From assembly GCF_036634175.1 (NCBI RefSeq), contig NZ_JAZIFX010000001.1, positions 6,820,001-6,884,000 on the forward strand: 64,000 nucleotides of DNA. Direction: 5' to 3'. The notes beneath the pieces were generated by a model. That model saw only the letters and a list, made by a program, of their open reading frames with translations. It ran no database searches and was not told the DNA's origin. Each line of letters starts with the position of its first letter. The stretch's first letter is position 1. Origin of the DNA: Streptomyces sp. P9-A2 (lineage in GTDB: Bacteria > Actinomycetota > Actinomycetes > Streptomycetales > Streptomycetaceae). The position numbers and the translations under genes are program-made. Of the stretch, positions 1 through 6,928 are shown piece after piece.

Positions 1-200
1 CTGAGGTCCTCTTTTCATATGAATCTACAAGATGCCCCCGTTGGCCAGCCAACTCCTTCAGGTTTTCCGTGACTGACCCGGGTGGAGCAGCGGGCGGTGT
101 ACTGAGCCCACTCCGCGTGAATCCCCATATAAGGAGCCGGGCCCCCACACACGGATTGGCTCGATCCGTACGATCCACGAGACGAAGAAGAGAGCCGGTC

Positions 201-1091
201 ATGGACTTCCTCCGCCCCGCCAGCTGGGAGGAGGCGCTCGCCGCGAAGGCCGAGCACCCCACCGCTGTGCCGATCGCGGGCGGCACCGACGTGATGGTCG
301 AGATCAACTTCGACCACCGCAGGCCCGAGTACCTCATGGACCTCAACCGCATCGCCGACCTCACCGAGTGGGAGGTCGGCGAGGACACCGTACGGCTCGG
401 CGCCTCCGTCCCGTACACAAGGATCATGGAGCACCTGCGGGCCGAACTGCCGGGCCTCGCCCTCGCCTCCCACACCGTGGCCTCCCCGCAGATCCGCAAC
501 CGCGGCGGAGTCGGCGGCAACCTCGGCACCGCCTCCCCGGCCGGCGACGCCCACCCGGCGCTGCTCGCCGCCGGGGCCGAGGTCGAGGCCGCATCGGTGC
601 GCGGGTCCCGCCGCATCCCGATCGACGCCTTCTACACCGGGGTGAAGCGCAACGCGCTGGCGCCCGACGAACTGATCCGCGCCGTCCACATCAAGAAGGC
701 GGACGGACCGCAGCAGTTCTCGAAGGTCGGCACCCGCAACGCCATGGTCATCGCCGTGTGCGCGTTCGGTCTGGCCCTGCACCCCGGTACCCGCACGGTC
801 CGCACCGGCATCGGCTCGGCGGCGCCCACCCCCGTACGGGCCGCCACCGCCGAGGAGTTCCTGAACGCGGCGCTCGACGAGGGCGGACTCTGGGACAACG
901 GGAAGATCGTCCCGCCGTCGGTGGCCGAGCAGTTCGCCGACCTGTGCTCCGCAGCCTGCAACCCGATCGACGACGTCCGCGGCACCGCGAGCTACCGCCG
1001 GCACGCGGTCGGCGTCATGGCCCGTCGCACGCTGACCTGGACCTGGGAGTCGTACCGCGGCACTCGCCGCACCACCGAGGGAGTCGCGTGA
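201..1091 (+). CDS. Xanthine dehydrogenase family, FAD-binding subunit
   Basis: 296 aa. This is the middle (FAD) subunit of a three-part molybdenum hydroxylase that passes electrons from the Fe-S subunit to NAD+. The FAD_binding_5 domain fills the first ~180 residues: an IAGGTDVMVE loop near residue 25 and SPQIRNRGGVGGNLGTASP near residues 95-113, both of which contact FAD. A CO_deh_flav_C-like tail follows. The ATG at 201 follows a purine-rich GAAGAAGAGAG and removes an unconserved 44-residue extension. The stop overlaps the ATG of the next gene by one base (TGATG), so translation is probably coupled. With purine catabolism and uricase at 24-28 kb, the natural substrate is probably xanthine/hypoxanthine. 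This is inferred; related enzymes oxidise CO, nicotinate or aldehydes. Confidence 0.9.
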   Translation: MDFLRPASWEEALAAKAEHPTAVPIAGGTDVMVEINFDHRRPEYLMDLNRIADLTEWEVGEDTVRLGASVPYTRIMEHLRAELPGLALASHTVASPQIRNRGGVGGNLGTASPAGDAHPALLAAGAEVEAASVRGSRRIPIDAFYTGVKRNALAPDELIRAVHIKKADGPQQFSKVGTRNAMVIAVCAFGLALHPGTRTVRTGIGSAAPTPVRAATAEEFLNAALDEGGLWDNGKIVPPSVAEQFADLCSAACNPIDDVRGTASYRRHAVGVMARRTLTWTWESYRGTRRTTEGVA

Positions 1092-1747
1092 TGCGTGTCC
1101 ACTTCACGGTCAACGGACGGTCCCAGGAGGCCGACGACGTATGGGAGGGCGAGTCCCTGCTGTACGTGCTGCGCGAACGGCTCGGCCTGCCCGGCTCCAA
1201 GAACGCCTGTGAGCAGGGCGAATGCGGCTCCTGCACGGTGCGCCTCGACGGCGTCCCGGTGTGCTCCTGCCTCGTCGCGGCCGGCCAGGCCGAGGGCCGG
1301 GAGATCGTCACGGTCGAAGGACTGGCCGCCCTCGCCCGGCATCGCTCCCGCACCGCCGGGGGCGGTGCGCGGGGTGGTGCGGGAGCCCCGGACGCCACGG
1401 GCACCCCGTTTGCCACAGGCACCCCGCTCGACGCGGCCCAGCGGCGGCAGGCCCAGGCGGCCCACGGGGCCCACGGGGCCCACGGCGCCGGTTCACAGAC
1501 CGGCGAGGGAGCCGAACTCGCCCCGATCCAGCAGGCGTTCATCGACGCCGGAGCCGTCCAGTGCGGTTTCTGCACCCCGGGCCTGCTGGTCGCCGCCGAC
1601 GAGATGCTGGAGCACAACCCCAGCCCGAGCGACGCCGACATCCGCGAGGCGCTGTCGGGCAACCTGTGCCGCTGCACGGGCTACGAGAAGATCATGGACG
1701 CGGTCCGCCTCGCCGCCACCCGCCAGTCCGAGGGGACCCGGCCATGA
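1091..1747 (+). CDS. Xanthine dehydrogenase family, 2Fe-2S subunit
   Basis: 218 aa. This is the small subunit carrying two [2Fe-2S] clusters between the molybdenum and FAD sites. The plant-ferredoxin-type cluster ligands are Cys40, Cys45, Cys48 and Cys60 (CEQGECGSC...C). The C-terminal helical [2Fe-2S] domain has CGFC at 158-161 and CRC at 193-195. Between the domains (about residues 85-145) lies an unusually long Gly/Ala/Thr/Pro-rich insert with short repeats (ATGTP twice, AHG three times), which takes the protein beyond the usual ~160-170 aa. The ATG overlaps the upstream TGA, and the TGA overlaps the downstream ATG (ATGA). Confidence 0.9.
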   Translation: MRVHFTVNGRSQEADDVWEGESLLYVLRERLGLPGSKNACEQGECGSCTVRLDGVPVCSCLVAAGQAEGREIVTVEGLAALARHRSRTAGGGARGGAGAPDATGTPFATGTPLDAAQRRQAQAAHGAHGAHGAGSQTGEGAELAPIQQAFIDAGAVQCGFCTPGLLVAADEMLEHNPSPSDADIREALSGNLCRCTGYEKIMDAVRLAATRQSEGTRP

Positions 1748-4194
1748 CCGAGCACAGCCCCGGCCCCTCCCGCACCCCCACCCGGGCCGCCACCGGTCCC
1801 GGACCGGCCGGCGCCCCCCTCGGCGCGCCCTCCATCCTCACCCAGGGCGCCCCGGCCAGCGGCGGAATCGGGGAGTCCACCCTCCGCCCCGACGGCACCC
1901 TCAAGGTCACCGGCGAGTTCGCGTACTCCTCCGACCTGTGGCACGAGGACATGCTCTGGGGCCAGATCCTGCGCTCCACGGTCGCGCACGCCGAGATCGT
2001 CTCGATCGACACCTCCGAGGCCCTCGCCCTGCCGGGCGTGCACGCCGTCCTCACCTACGACGACCTGCCGACCGAGGTGCGCCACTACGGCCTGGAGATC
2101 CAGGACACCCCCGTCCTCGCCCACGGCAAGGTCCGCCACCACGGCGAACCGGTCGCCGTCGTCGCCGCCGACCACCCCGAGACCGCGCGCCGCGCCGCCG
2201 CGAAGATCAGGGTCGAGTACCGGGACCTGCCCGTCGTCACCGACGAGGCCTCCGCACTCGCCCCCGACGCGCCCCTCGTCCACGAGCACCGCGACGACCA
2301 CCACACGCGCCACGTCGCCCACCCCAACATCGTCCACCGCCAGCCGATCGTGCGCGGCGACGTGGCACGGGCCCGCGAGCGCGCCGACGTCGTCGTCGAG
2401 GGCGAGTACACCTTCGGCATGCAGGACCAGGCCTTCCTCGGCCCCGAGTCGGGGCTCGCCGTCCCCGAGGAGGACGGCGGCGTCCACCTCTACGTCGCCA
2501 CCCAGTGGCTCCACTCCGACCGGCGCCAGATGGCGCCCGTGCTCGGCCTGCCCGAGGACAAGGTACGGATGACCCTGGCCGGCGTCGGCGGCGCGTTCGG
2601 CGGCCGTGAGGACCTGTCCATGCAGATCCACGCCTGCCTGCTCGCCCTGCGCACCGGCAGACCCGTCAAGATCGTCTACAACCGCTTCGAGTCCTTCTTC
2701 GGCCACGTCCACCGCCACCCGGCCAAGCTCCACTACGAGCACGGCGCCACCCGCGACGGCAAACTGACCCACGTCACGTGCCGCATCGTGCTCGACGGCG
2801 GAGCGTACGCCTCCGCCTCCCCGGCCGTGGTCGGCAACGCCTCCTCCCTCGGTGTCGGGCCGTACGTCGTGGACGACGTCGAGATCGAGGCCCTCGCCCT
2901 CTACACCAACAACCCGCCCTGCGGCGCCATGCGCGGCTTCGGCGCGGTCCAGGCGTGCTTCGCCTACGAGGCCCAGATGGACAAGCTGGCGAAGCGGCTG
3001 GGCCTGGACCCGGTGGAGTTCAGACGGCTCAACGCCATGGAACAGGGCACGGTCATGCCCACCGGGCAGATCGTCGACTCCCCGGCACCGGTCGCCGAAC
3101 TCCTGCGCCGCGTCAAGGCGATGCCGATGCCGCCCGAGCGGCAGTGGGAGAGCAGTGAGGGGGCCGACGTACGCCAGTTGCCCGGCGGCCTGTCCAACAC
3201 CACCCACGGTGAAGGCGTCGTGCGCGGTGTCGGCTACGCGGTCGGCATCAAGAACGTCGGTTTCTCCGAGGGCTTCGACGACTACTCCACCGCACGCGTC
3301 CGGATGGAGGTGGCCGGCGGCCGGCCCGTGGCCGCCGTGCACACCGCGATGGCGGAGGTCGGGCAGGGCGGAGTCACCGTCCACGCCCAGATCGCCCGCA
3401 CCGAGCTGGGCATCGGCCAGGTGACCATCCACCCCGCCGACACCCGGGTGGGCTCGGCCGGTTCGACCTCCGCCTCCCGGCAGACGTACGTCACCGGAGG
3501 AGCGGTCAGGAACGCCTGCGAACTGGTCCGGGAGCAGGTCCTGGAACTGGGCCGGCGCAGGTTCGGCTCCTACCACCCGGCGTGGGCGACGGCCGAACTG
3601 CTGCTGGAGGACGGCAAGGTCGTCACCGACGGCGGCGAGGTACTGGCCGACCTGGTGGACGTCCTCGGGGACGAGGCCGTCGAGGTGGAGGAGGAATGGC
3701 GGCACCGGCCGACCGAACCCTTCGATCCGCGCACCGGCCGGGGCAACGGCCATGTCCAGTACACCTTCGCCGCGCACCGGGCCGTCGTCGAGGTCGACAC
3801 CGGACTCGGCCTGGTCAAGGTGATCGAACTCGCCTGCGCACAGGACGTCGGCAAGGCGCTCAACCCGCTGTCCGTCATCGGCCAGATCCAGGGGGGCACC
3901 GTCCAGGGCCTGGGCGTGGCGGTCATGGAGGAGATCGTCGTCGACCCGAGGACGGCGAAGGTGCGAAACCCCTCCTTCACCGACTACCTCATCCCCACCA
4001 TCCTCGACACACCGGTCATCCCCGTCGACGTGCTCGAACTCGCCGACGGCCACGCGCCGTACGGACTGCGCGGCGTCGGCGAGGCCTCCACCCTGTCGTC
4101 CACCCCGGCGGTCCTCGCGGCCGTCCGGGACGCGACCGGGCTGGAGCTGAACCGCACACCGGTCCGCCCGGAACACCTCACCGGAACCGGGTGA
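1744..4194 (+). CDS. Xanthine dehydrogenase family, molybdopterin-binding catalytic subunit
   Basis: 816 aa. This is the large catalytic subunit that binds molybdopterin cytosine dinucleotide and hydroxylates the purine. GVGGAFGGRED at 280-290 and GAMRGFGAVQ near 395-405 are molybdopterin contact loops. RGVGEAS near 777-782 carries the probable catalytic base Glu780. The family's two Ald_Xan_dh domains run from about residue 50. The first ~40 residues are Pro/Thr-rich and unconserved, so a later start cannot be excluded. The ATG lies in a 4-nt overlap with the preceding stop. A small hairpin follows the stop. Family confidence is high; the xanthine substrate is inferred from the purine genes elsewhere in the window. 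Confidence 0.9.
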   Translation: MTEHSPGPSRTPTRAATGPGPAGAPLGAPSILTQGAPASGGIGESTLRPDGTLKVTGEFAYSSDLWHEDMLWGQILRSTVAHAEIVSIDTSEALALPGVHAVLTYDDLPTEVRHYGLEIQDTPVLAHGKVRHHGEPVAVVAADHPETARRAAAKIRVEYRDLPVVTDEASALAPDAPLVHEHRDDHHTRHVAHPNIVHRQPIVRGDVARARERADVVVEGEYTFGMQDQAFLGPESGLAVPEEDGGVHLYVATQWLHSDRRQMAPVLGLPEDKVRMTLAGVGGAFGGREDLSMQIHACLLALRTGRPVKIVYNRFESFFGHVHRHPAKLHYEHGATRDGKLTHVTCRIVLDGGAYASASPAVVGNASSLGVGPYVVDDVEIEALALYTNNPPCGAMRGFGAVQACFAYEAQMDKLAKRLGLDPVEFRRLNAMEQGTVMPTGQIVDSPAPVAELLRRVKAMPMPPERQWESSEGADVRQLPGGLSNTTHGEGVVRGVGYAVGIKNVGFSEGFDDYSTARVRMEVAGGRPVAAVHTAMAEVGQGGVTVHAQIARTELGIGQVTIHPADTRVGSAGSTSASRQTYVTGGAVRNACELVREQVLELGRRRFGSYHPAWATAELLLEDGKVVTDGGEVLADLVDVLGDEAVEVEEEWRHRPTEPFDPRTGRGNGHVQYTFAAHRAVVEVDTGLGLVKVIELACAQDVGKALNPLSVIGQIQGGTVQGLGVAVMEEIVVDPRTAKVRNPSFTDYLIPTILDTPVIPVDVLELADGHAPYGLRGVGEASTLSSTPAVLAAVRDATGLELNRTPVRPEHLTGTG

Positions 4195-4210
4195 CGCACC
4201 GTCGCCCCCA

Positions 4211-4227
4211 GGCACCCGCCCGGTGCC
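4211..4227. terminator. Short hairpin between convergent genes
   Basis: GGCACC-cgccc-GGTGCC, a perfect 6-bp stem 16 nt after the xanthine dehydrogenase stop and just before the 3' end of the minus-strand SRPBCC gene. There is no U tract, so it is at best a weak bidirectional terminator. Confidence 0.35.
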
Positions 4228-4234
4228 CACCCCG

Positions 4235-4675
4235 TCACGGCTGCCGCAGCAGCGAGTTCACCGCCCGGCCGAACACCCTGCGCGAGACGGCACGCAGGGC
4301 CGGGTCGCAGAAGCCGGGCAGGAACCGGACCCGCAGGTCCTCGCGCCACAGCACACGGGTCCGGCCACCCGGCCCCGGGTGGACCTCGATCTCCGCCCAG
4401 CCCCTGACCAGGCGACCCCGCTTCTCCAGCCGGCACAGGCCGGGGGAGCCGTCGACCGGGGGCTGCCAGACGGTCACCTCCATCGGATCGTCGAAGGCGA
4501 CCGGGCCGAGGCCCGAGCGGGCGACGAACACCGTGCCCTCACCGGTGGGCGGGGGAGTGGTCACGGTGACCCGGGTGAGCGGGACCGCCGCCCCGTGGCG
4601 GGGCCACTCCGTGAGCCGACGCCAGGCCTCGTCGAGCGGGAGGGGTGCCGTGCGCTGGAGATGGAAGGTGGCCAC
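4235..4675 (-). CDS. SRPBCC (START-like) family protein
   Basis: 146 aa with the pattern of polyketide cyclase/dehydrase-like SRPBCC proteins. It opens with FHLQRTAPLPLDEAWRRLTEW (strand plus helix) and ends in a long C-terminal amphipathic helix (FCDPALRAVSRRVFGRAVNSLL). The family folds into a helix-grip cavity that binds hydrophobic ligands. Nothing in the neighbourhood indicates the ligand. It lies alone between the xanthine dehydrogenase operon (convergent) and a small ORF. The ATG at 4675 is followed immediately by the family's first strand. Confidence 0.75.
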   Translation of the reverse strand: MATFHLQRTAPLPLDEAWRRLTEWPRHGAAVPLTRVTVTTPPPTGEGTVFVARSGLGPVAFDDPMEVTVWQPPVDGSPGLCRLEKRGRLVRGWAEIEVHPGPGGRTRVLWREDLRVRFLPGFCDPALRAVSRRVFGRAVNSLLRQP

Positions 4676-4755
4676 GGGAGGATCCTAGGGAACCAGGACA
4701 GGCCGATGGCCCCACCGGGGGCGTGTCACCCGCCCGGCCCAGTCGGCGCGGGGGC

Positions 4756-4956
4756 TCACCGGGGGACCGGCGCGGGCGCGGGCCGGGTGTGGGGGCGTAC
4801 CGGCAGTACCTGGCGCATCTGGCGCTCCATGCGCTCGGCCACCTCGCGGGTCTCCGCCAGGACGTCACCGAGCTCGCGCACCAGACCTTCGTAGACGGGG
4901 AGACGAACGTGTCCGGACGCGGCGGATCCATCGGTGCCGGTGGGATGGGAAGTCAC
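4756..4956 (-). CDS. Small hypothetical protein, 66 aa
   Basis: GTG start 10 nt downstream of a GAAGGA ribosome-binding site. Residues 18-50 are predicted to form one amphipathic, possibly coiled-coil helix (LVRELGDVLAETREVAERME). The tail is Pro/Arg-rich. No known domain is recognised. It is probably cytosolic and may be a Streptomyces-specific small protein. Codon use has normal GC3, which supports a real gene. Confidence 0.55.
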   Translation of the reverse strand: MTSHPTGTDGSAASGHVRLPVYEGLVRELGDVLAETREVAERMERQMRQVLPVRPHTRPAPAPVPR

Positions 4957-5208
4957 TGAGGAGGTCCTTCGGTTGTGGGGTCGTTCCTGGTACTGGCCCG
5001 AGACATGCGAAAGGGGCCGCTTCTCGCGCCCCGTAGAACTCAGCGTCCGGTACCCGCCGGGGTGTTACACGTCCCGAGGAAATGTCCTGAACCGGCGGTC
5101 CTGGGACGGCGGGTGGGTACCGGCGGGCGTGTACCGGTGGTCGTGTCCGTAGCGGTGTCCCGGGCCTTGCGGACAGAGGGTGGCCGCAAGCCTCGGTAGC
5201 GTGCGGGC

Positions 5209-6333
5209 ATGACGAAGACGAAGCGGAGCGTCACCCCGGTGCGGGGTCCGGTCGCCGTGCTCGGTACCCGGGCCCTGAACCGTGCCACCCTCGCCCGGCA
5301 GTTGCTCCTGCGGCGCTCACCGCTGTCCGCGGAGGCGGCCGTCGAGCATCTGGTCGGACTCCAGGCGCAGAACGTCAAGCCGCCGTACTACGCGCTCGCC
5401 GCCCGGCTCGACGGCTTCACGCCCGAGGCACTGTCCCGGCCGATGGCCGACCGCGCGGTGGTCCGCATCGTCACCCTGCGCTCGACCATCCACACCCACA
5501 CGGCCCAGGACTGCCTCACCCTGCGCCCCCTGGTGCAGCCCGCCCGCGACCGCGAACTCTCCTCCTTCCGCAAAGGGCTGACCGGGGTCGACCTGGACCG
5601 GCTGACCGCCCTCGCCCGGGACCTCGTCGAGGCCGGACCGCGCACCATGAAGCAGTTGCGCGAGGCCTTGCTCGAGGAATGGCCCGACGCCGACCCGCAG
5701 GCCCTGTCCGTCGCCGCCCGGTGCAGGCTGCCCCTCGTCCAGATCACCCCGCGCGGACTGTGGGGCCGCAGCGGCCAGGTGACGCTCACCACCGCCGAGC
5801 GGTGGCTGGGCCGTCCCGCCGAGCCCTCCCCGGGACCGGACGCCACCGTGCTGCGCTACCTCGTCGCCTTCGGGCCCGCCTCCGTGAAGGACATGCAGAT
5901 CTGGGCCGGACTGACCAGGCTGCGCGAAGCCTTCGACCGCCTCCGCCCGCGCCTGGTCACCTTCCGCGACGAACACGGAGTCGAACTGTTCGACCTTCCC
6001 GACGCGCCCCGGCCCGACCCGGACACCCCGGCCCCGCCGCGGTTCCTGCCCGAGTTCGACAACCTGCTCCTCTCCCACGCCGACCGCACCCGCGTCGTGC
6101 CCCACGAGCTGCGGGGCAGCACCTGGCAGGGAAACATCCCCTACCGCGCCCTCCTCGTCGACGGCTTCCTGGCGGGAGTGTGGCGGCTGGACGAACACGC
6201 CCTGGTGGTCGAGCCGTTCGGTCCGCTCACCAGGGCACGGCGGGAGGAGATCGCCGCCGAGGGGGAGCGGATGCTCCGGGTGATGCACCCGGACACGCCG
6301 TACGACATCCGCTTCGGAGCCGTACGCCAGTGA
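5209..6333 (+). CDS. AlkZ/YcaQ-like winged-helix protein (putative DNA glycosylase family)
   Basis: 374 aa of the HTH_42 family, which includes the Streptomyces AlkZ and E. coli YcaQ glycosylases that remove bulky or crosslinked alkylated bases. LVGLQAQNVKPPY carries the QxQ motif (Gln52, Gln54) that is catalytic in those enzymes. FLPEFDNLLLSHADR near 285 is the second conserved block. Tandem winged-helix modules make up the rest. A TAGCGT -10-like hexamer ends 6 nt before the ATG (5197-5202), and there is no Shine-Dalgarno sequence, so the mRNA is probably leaderless. No toxin or antibiotic cluster is adjacent, so a housekeeping repair role is more likely than self-resistance. Activity is inferred from family and motif only. 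Confidence 0.8.
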   Translation: MTKTKRSVTPVRGPVAVLGTRALNRATLARQLLLRRSPLSAEAAVEHLVGLQAQNVKPPYYALAARLDGFTPEALSRPMADRAVVRIVTLRSTIHTHTAQDCLTLRPLVQPARDRELSSFRKGLTGVDLDRLTALARDLVEAGPRTMKQLREALLEEWPDADPQALSVAARCRLPLVQITPRGLWGRSGQVTLTTAERWLGRPAEPSPGPDATVLRYLVAFGPASVKDMQIWAGLTRLREAFDRLRPRLVTFRDEHGVELFDLPDAPRPDPDTPAPPRFLPEFDNLLLSHADRTRVVPHELRGSTWQGNIPYRALLVDGFLAGVWRLDEHALVVEPFGPLTRARREEIAAEGERMLRVMHPDTPYDIRFGAVRQ

Positions 6334-6351
6334 CGCCAGTGACGCCAGTGA
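6325..6351 (+). repeat. 9-bp tandem repeat giving three in-frame stop codons
   Basis: CGCCAGTGA is repeated three times exactly, at 6325, 6334 and 6343. The first TGA is the stop of the AlkZ-like gene. The two extra copies give Arg-Gln-stop again in the same frame, so read-through would end within nine nucleotides. Confidence 0.85.
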
Positions 6352-6387
6352 CGGCAGGACGGGCGAAGGGCCGACGGGGCATGGATA

Positions 6388-6429
6388 GGGGGCGTTGCGG
6401 GCTGCTCGTGGAAGCCCGCAGCGCCCCCT
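6388..6429. terminator. Strong bidirectional terminator hairpin
   Basis: A 16-bp stem (GGGGGCGTTGCGGGCT against AGCCCGCAGCGCCCCC, one G-U pair) with a ~10-nt loop. It lies 55 nt after the plus-strand AlkZ-like gene and 29 nt after the minus-strand 20-codon ORF, so it can end transcription from both sides. It has no U tract, as is usual in Streptomyces. Confidence 0.8.
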
Positions 6430-6457
6430 GGCATTCACCTGAGGGGTGCTCAGGAAA

Positions 6458-6520
6458 TCAGATGGCGGCGAGCACGGCGGTGGTCGCGGCGGCCTTCGTA
6501 CTGCGGATGAGCCCGTACAT
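6458..6520 (-). CDS. Putative 20-aa peptide (MYGLIRSTKAAATTAVLAAI)
   Basis: A tiny ORF starting at the ATG at 6520 and preceded by GAGGAG at good spacing (GAGGAGACCG-ATG). An in-frame ATG 12 nt upstream is less well placed. The peptide is a short basic N-terminus followed by an alanine-rich hydrophobic helix, too short for a normal signal peptide or membrane protein. It has its own candidate promoter (6621-6649) and the strong hairpin (6388-6429) just downstream, so promoter, leader, ORF and terminator form a complete unit. It could be a small peptide gene or a small RNA that happens to contain an ORF. Function is unknown. Confidence 0.45.
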   Translation of the reverse strand: MYGLIRSTKAAATTAVLAAI

Positions 6521-6620
6521 CGGTCTCCTCATCGGTTGCCGGTGGGGGCGCGCGGGGTGGGGGGTTCGACACGAGGGCCGGGCTACCGGTCCCCGTGTGC
6601 CCGGCGAGCGGCACACCCTT

Positions 6621-6649
6621 ACGCTACGAGCCGGAGCGCGAGCCCTCAA
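6621..6649 (-). promoter_or_regulatory. Candidate HrdB-type promoter for the tiny unit
   Basis: Reading the minus strand: TTGAGG, 17 nt, TAGCGT. Both hexamers and the spacing fit the Streptomyces vegetative consensus. The predicted start is near 6614, giving a ~95-nt leader before the 20-codon ORF. The leader begins with a 7-bp hairpin (GTGTGCC...GGCACAC, about 6596-6617). Confidence 0.5.
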
Positions 6650-6697
6650 TGAGGGAAGCCCCTAAGGGAGTTGGACAGGGAAAACCCTCGGTCCCGC

Positions 6698-6905
6698 CCG
6701 CCCCGTACGGCCCGGCACGGTGCTCACCGCTGACCCGTGAGGGGCCCGTACGCGTACCCCGGCCCAGGTCACCGTGCCCTGCCGCCCTGCCGCCCTGCCG
6801 CCCTGCCGCCCGCCCTGTACGGCCCGGCACCGTGCTCACCGCTGACCCCGAGAGCGCCCGCATGCGCACCCCGACCCAGGCCATCGCACCCCTGCCGCCC
6901 TGCGC
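6698..6905. repeat. Diverged 112-bp tandem duplication with CCTGC-CG tract
   Basis: Two copies offset by 112 bp. GTACGGCCCGGCAC at 6705 recurs at 6817, followed in both by GTGCTCACCGCTGACC, then (G/C)(G/C)GCCCG, ACCCCGRCCCAGG, and a CTGCCGCC-rich stretch (6779-6812). The copies differ at roughly one base in six. The 408-bp stretch 6521-6928 holds no other gene than the promoter and leader of the tiny unit. Confidence 0.7.
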
Positions 6906-6928
6906 CCGCCGTGTCCCCGCCCCGGGAG

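Noticed and set aside
1681..4230. 849-codon open frame on the minus strand opposite the molybdenum subunit
   Set aside because: It mirrors a highly conserved plus-strand gene; its protein is low-complexity Gly/Val/Asp-rich with no domain, as expected for antisense frames in GC-rich DNA. The same applies to other long antisense frames (e.g. 7253-9820, 10183-11958, 21664-23493, 48542-50539).
6779..6812. CTGCCGCC repeats as a possible CRISPR array
   Set aside because: Short overlapping units without spacers; no cas genes anywhere in the window.
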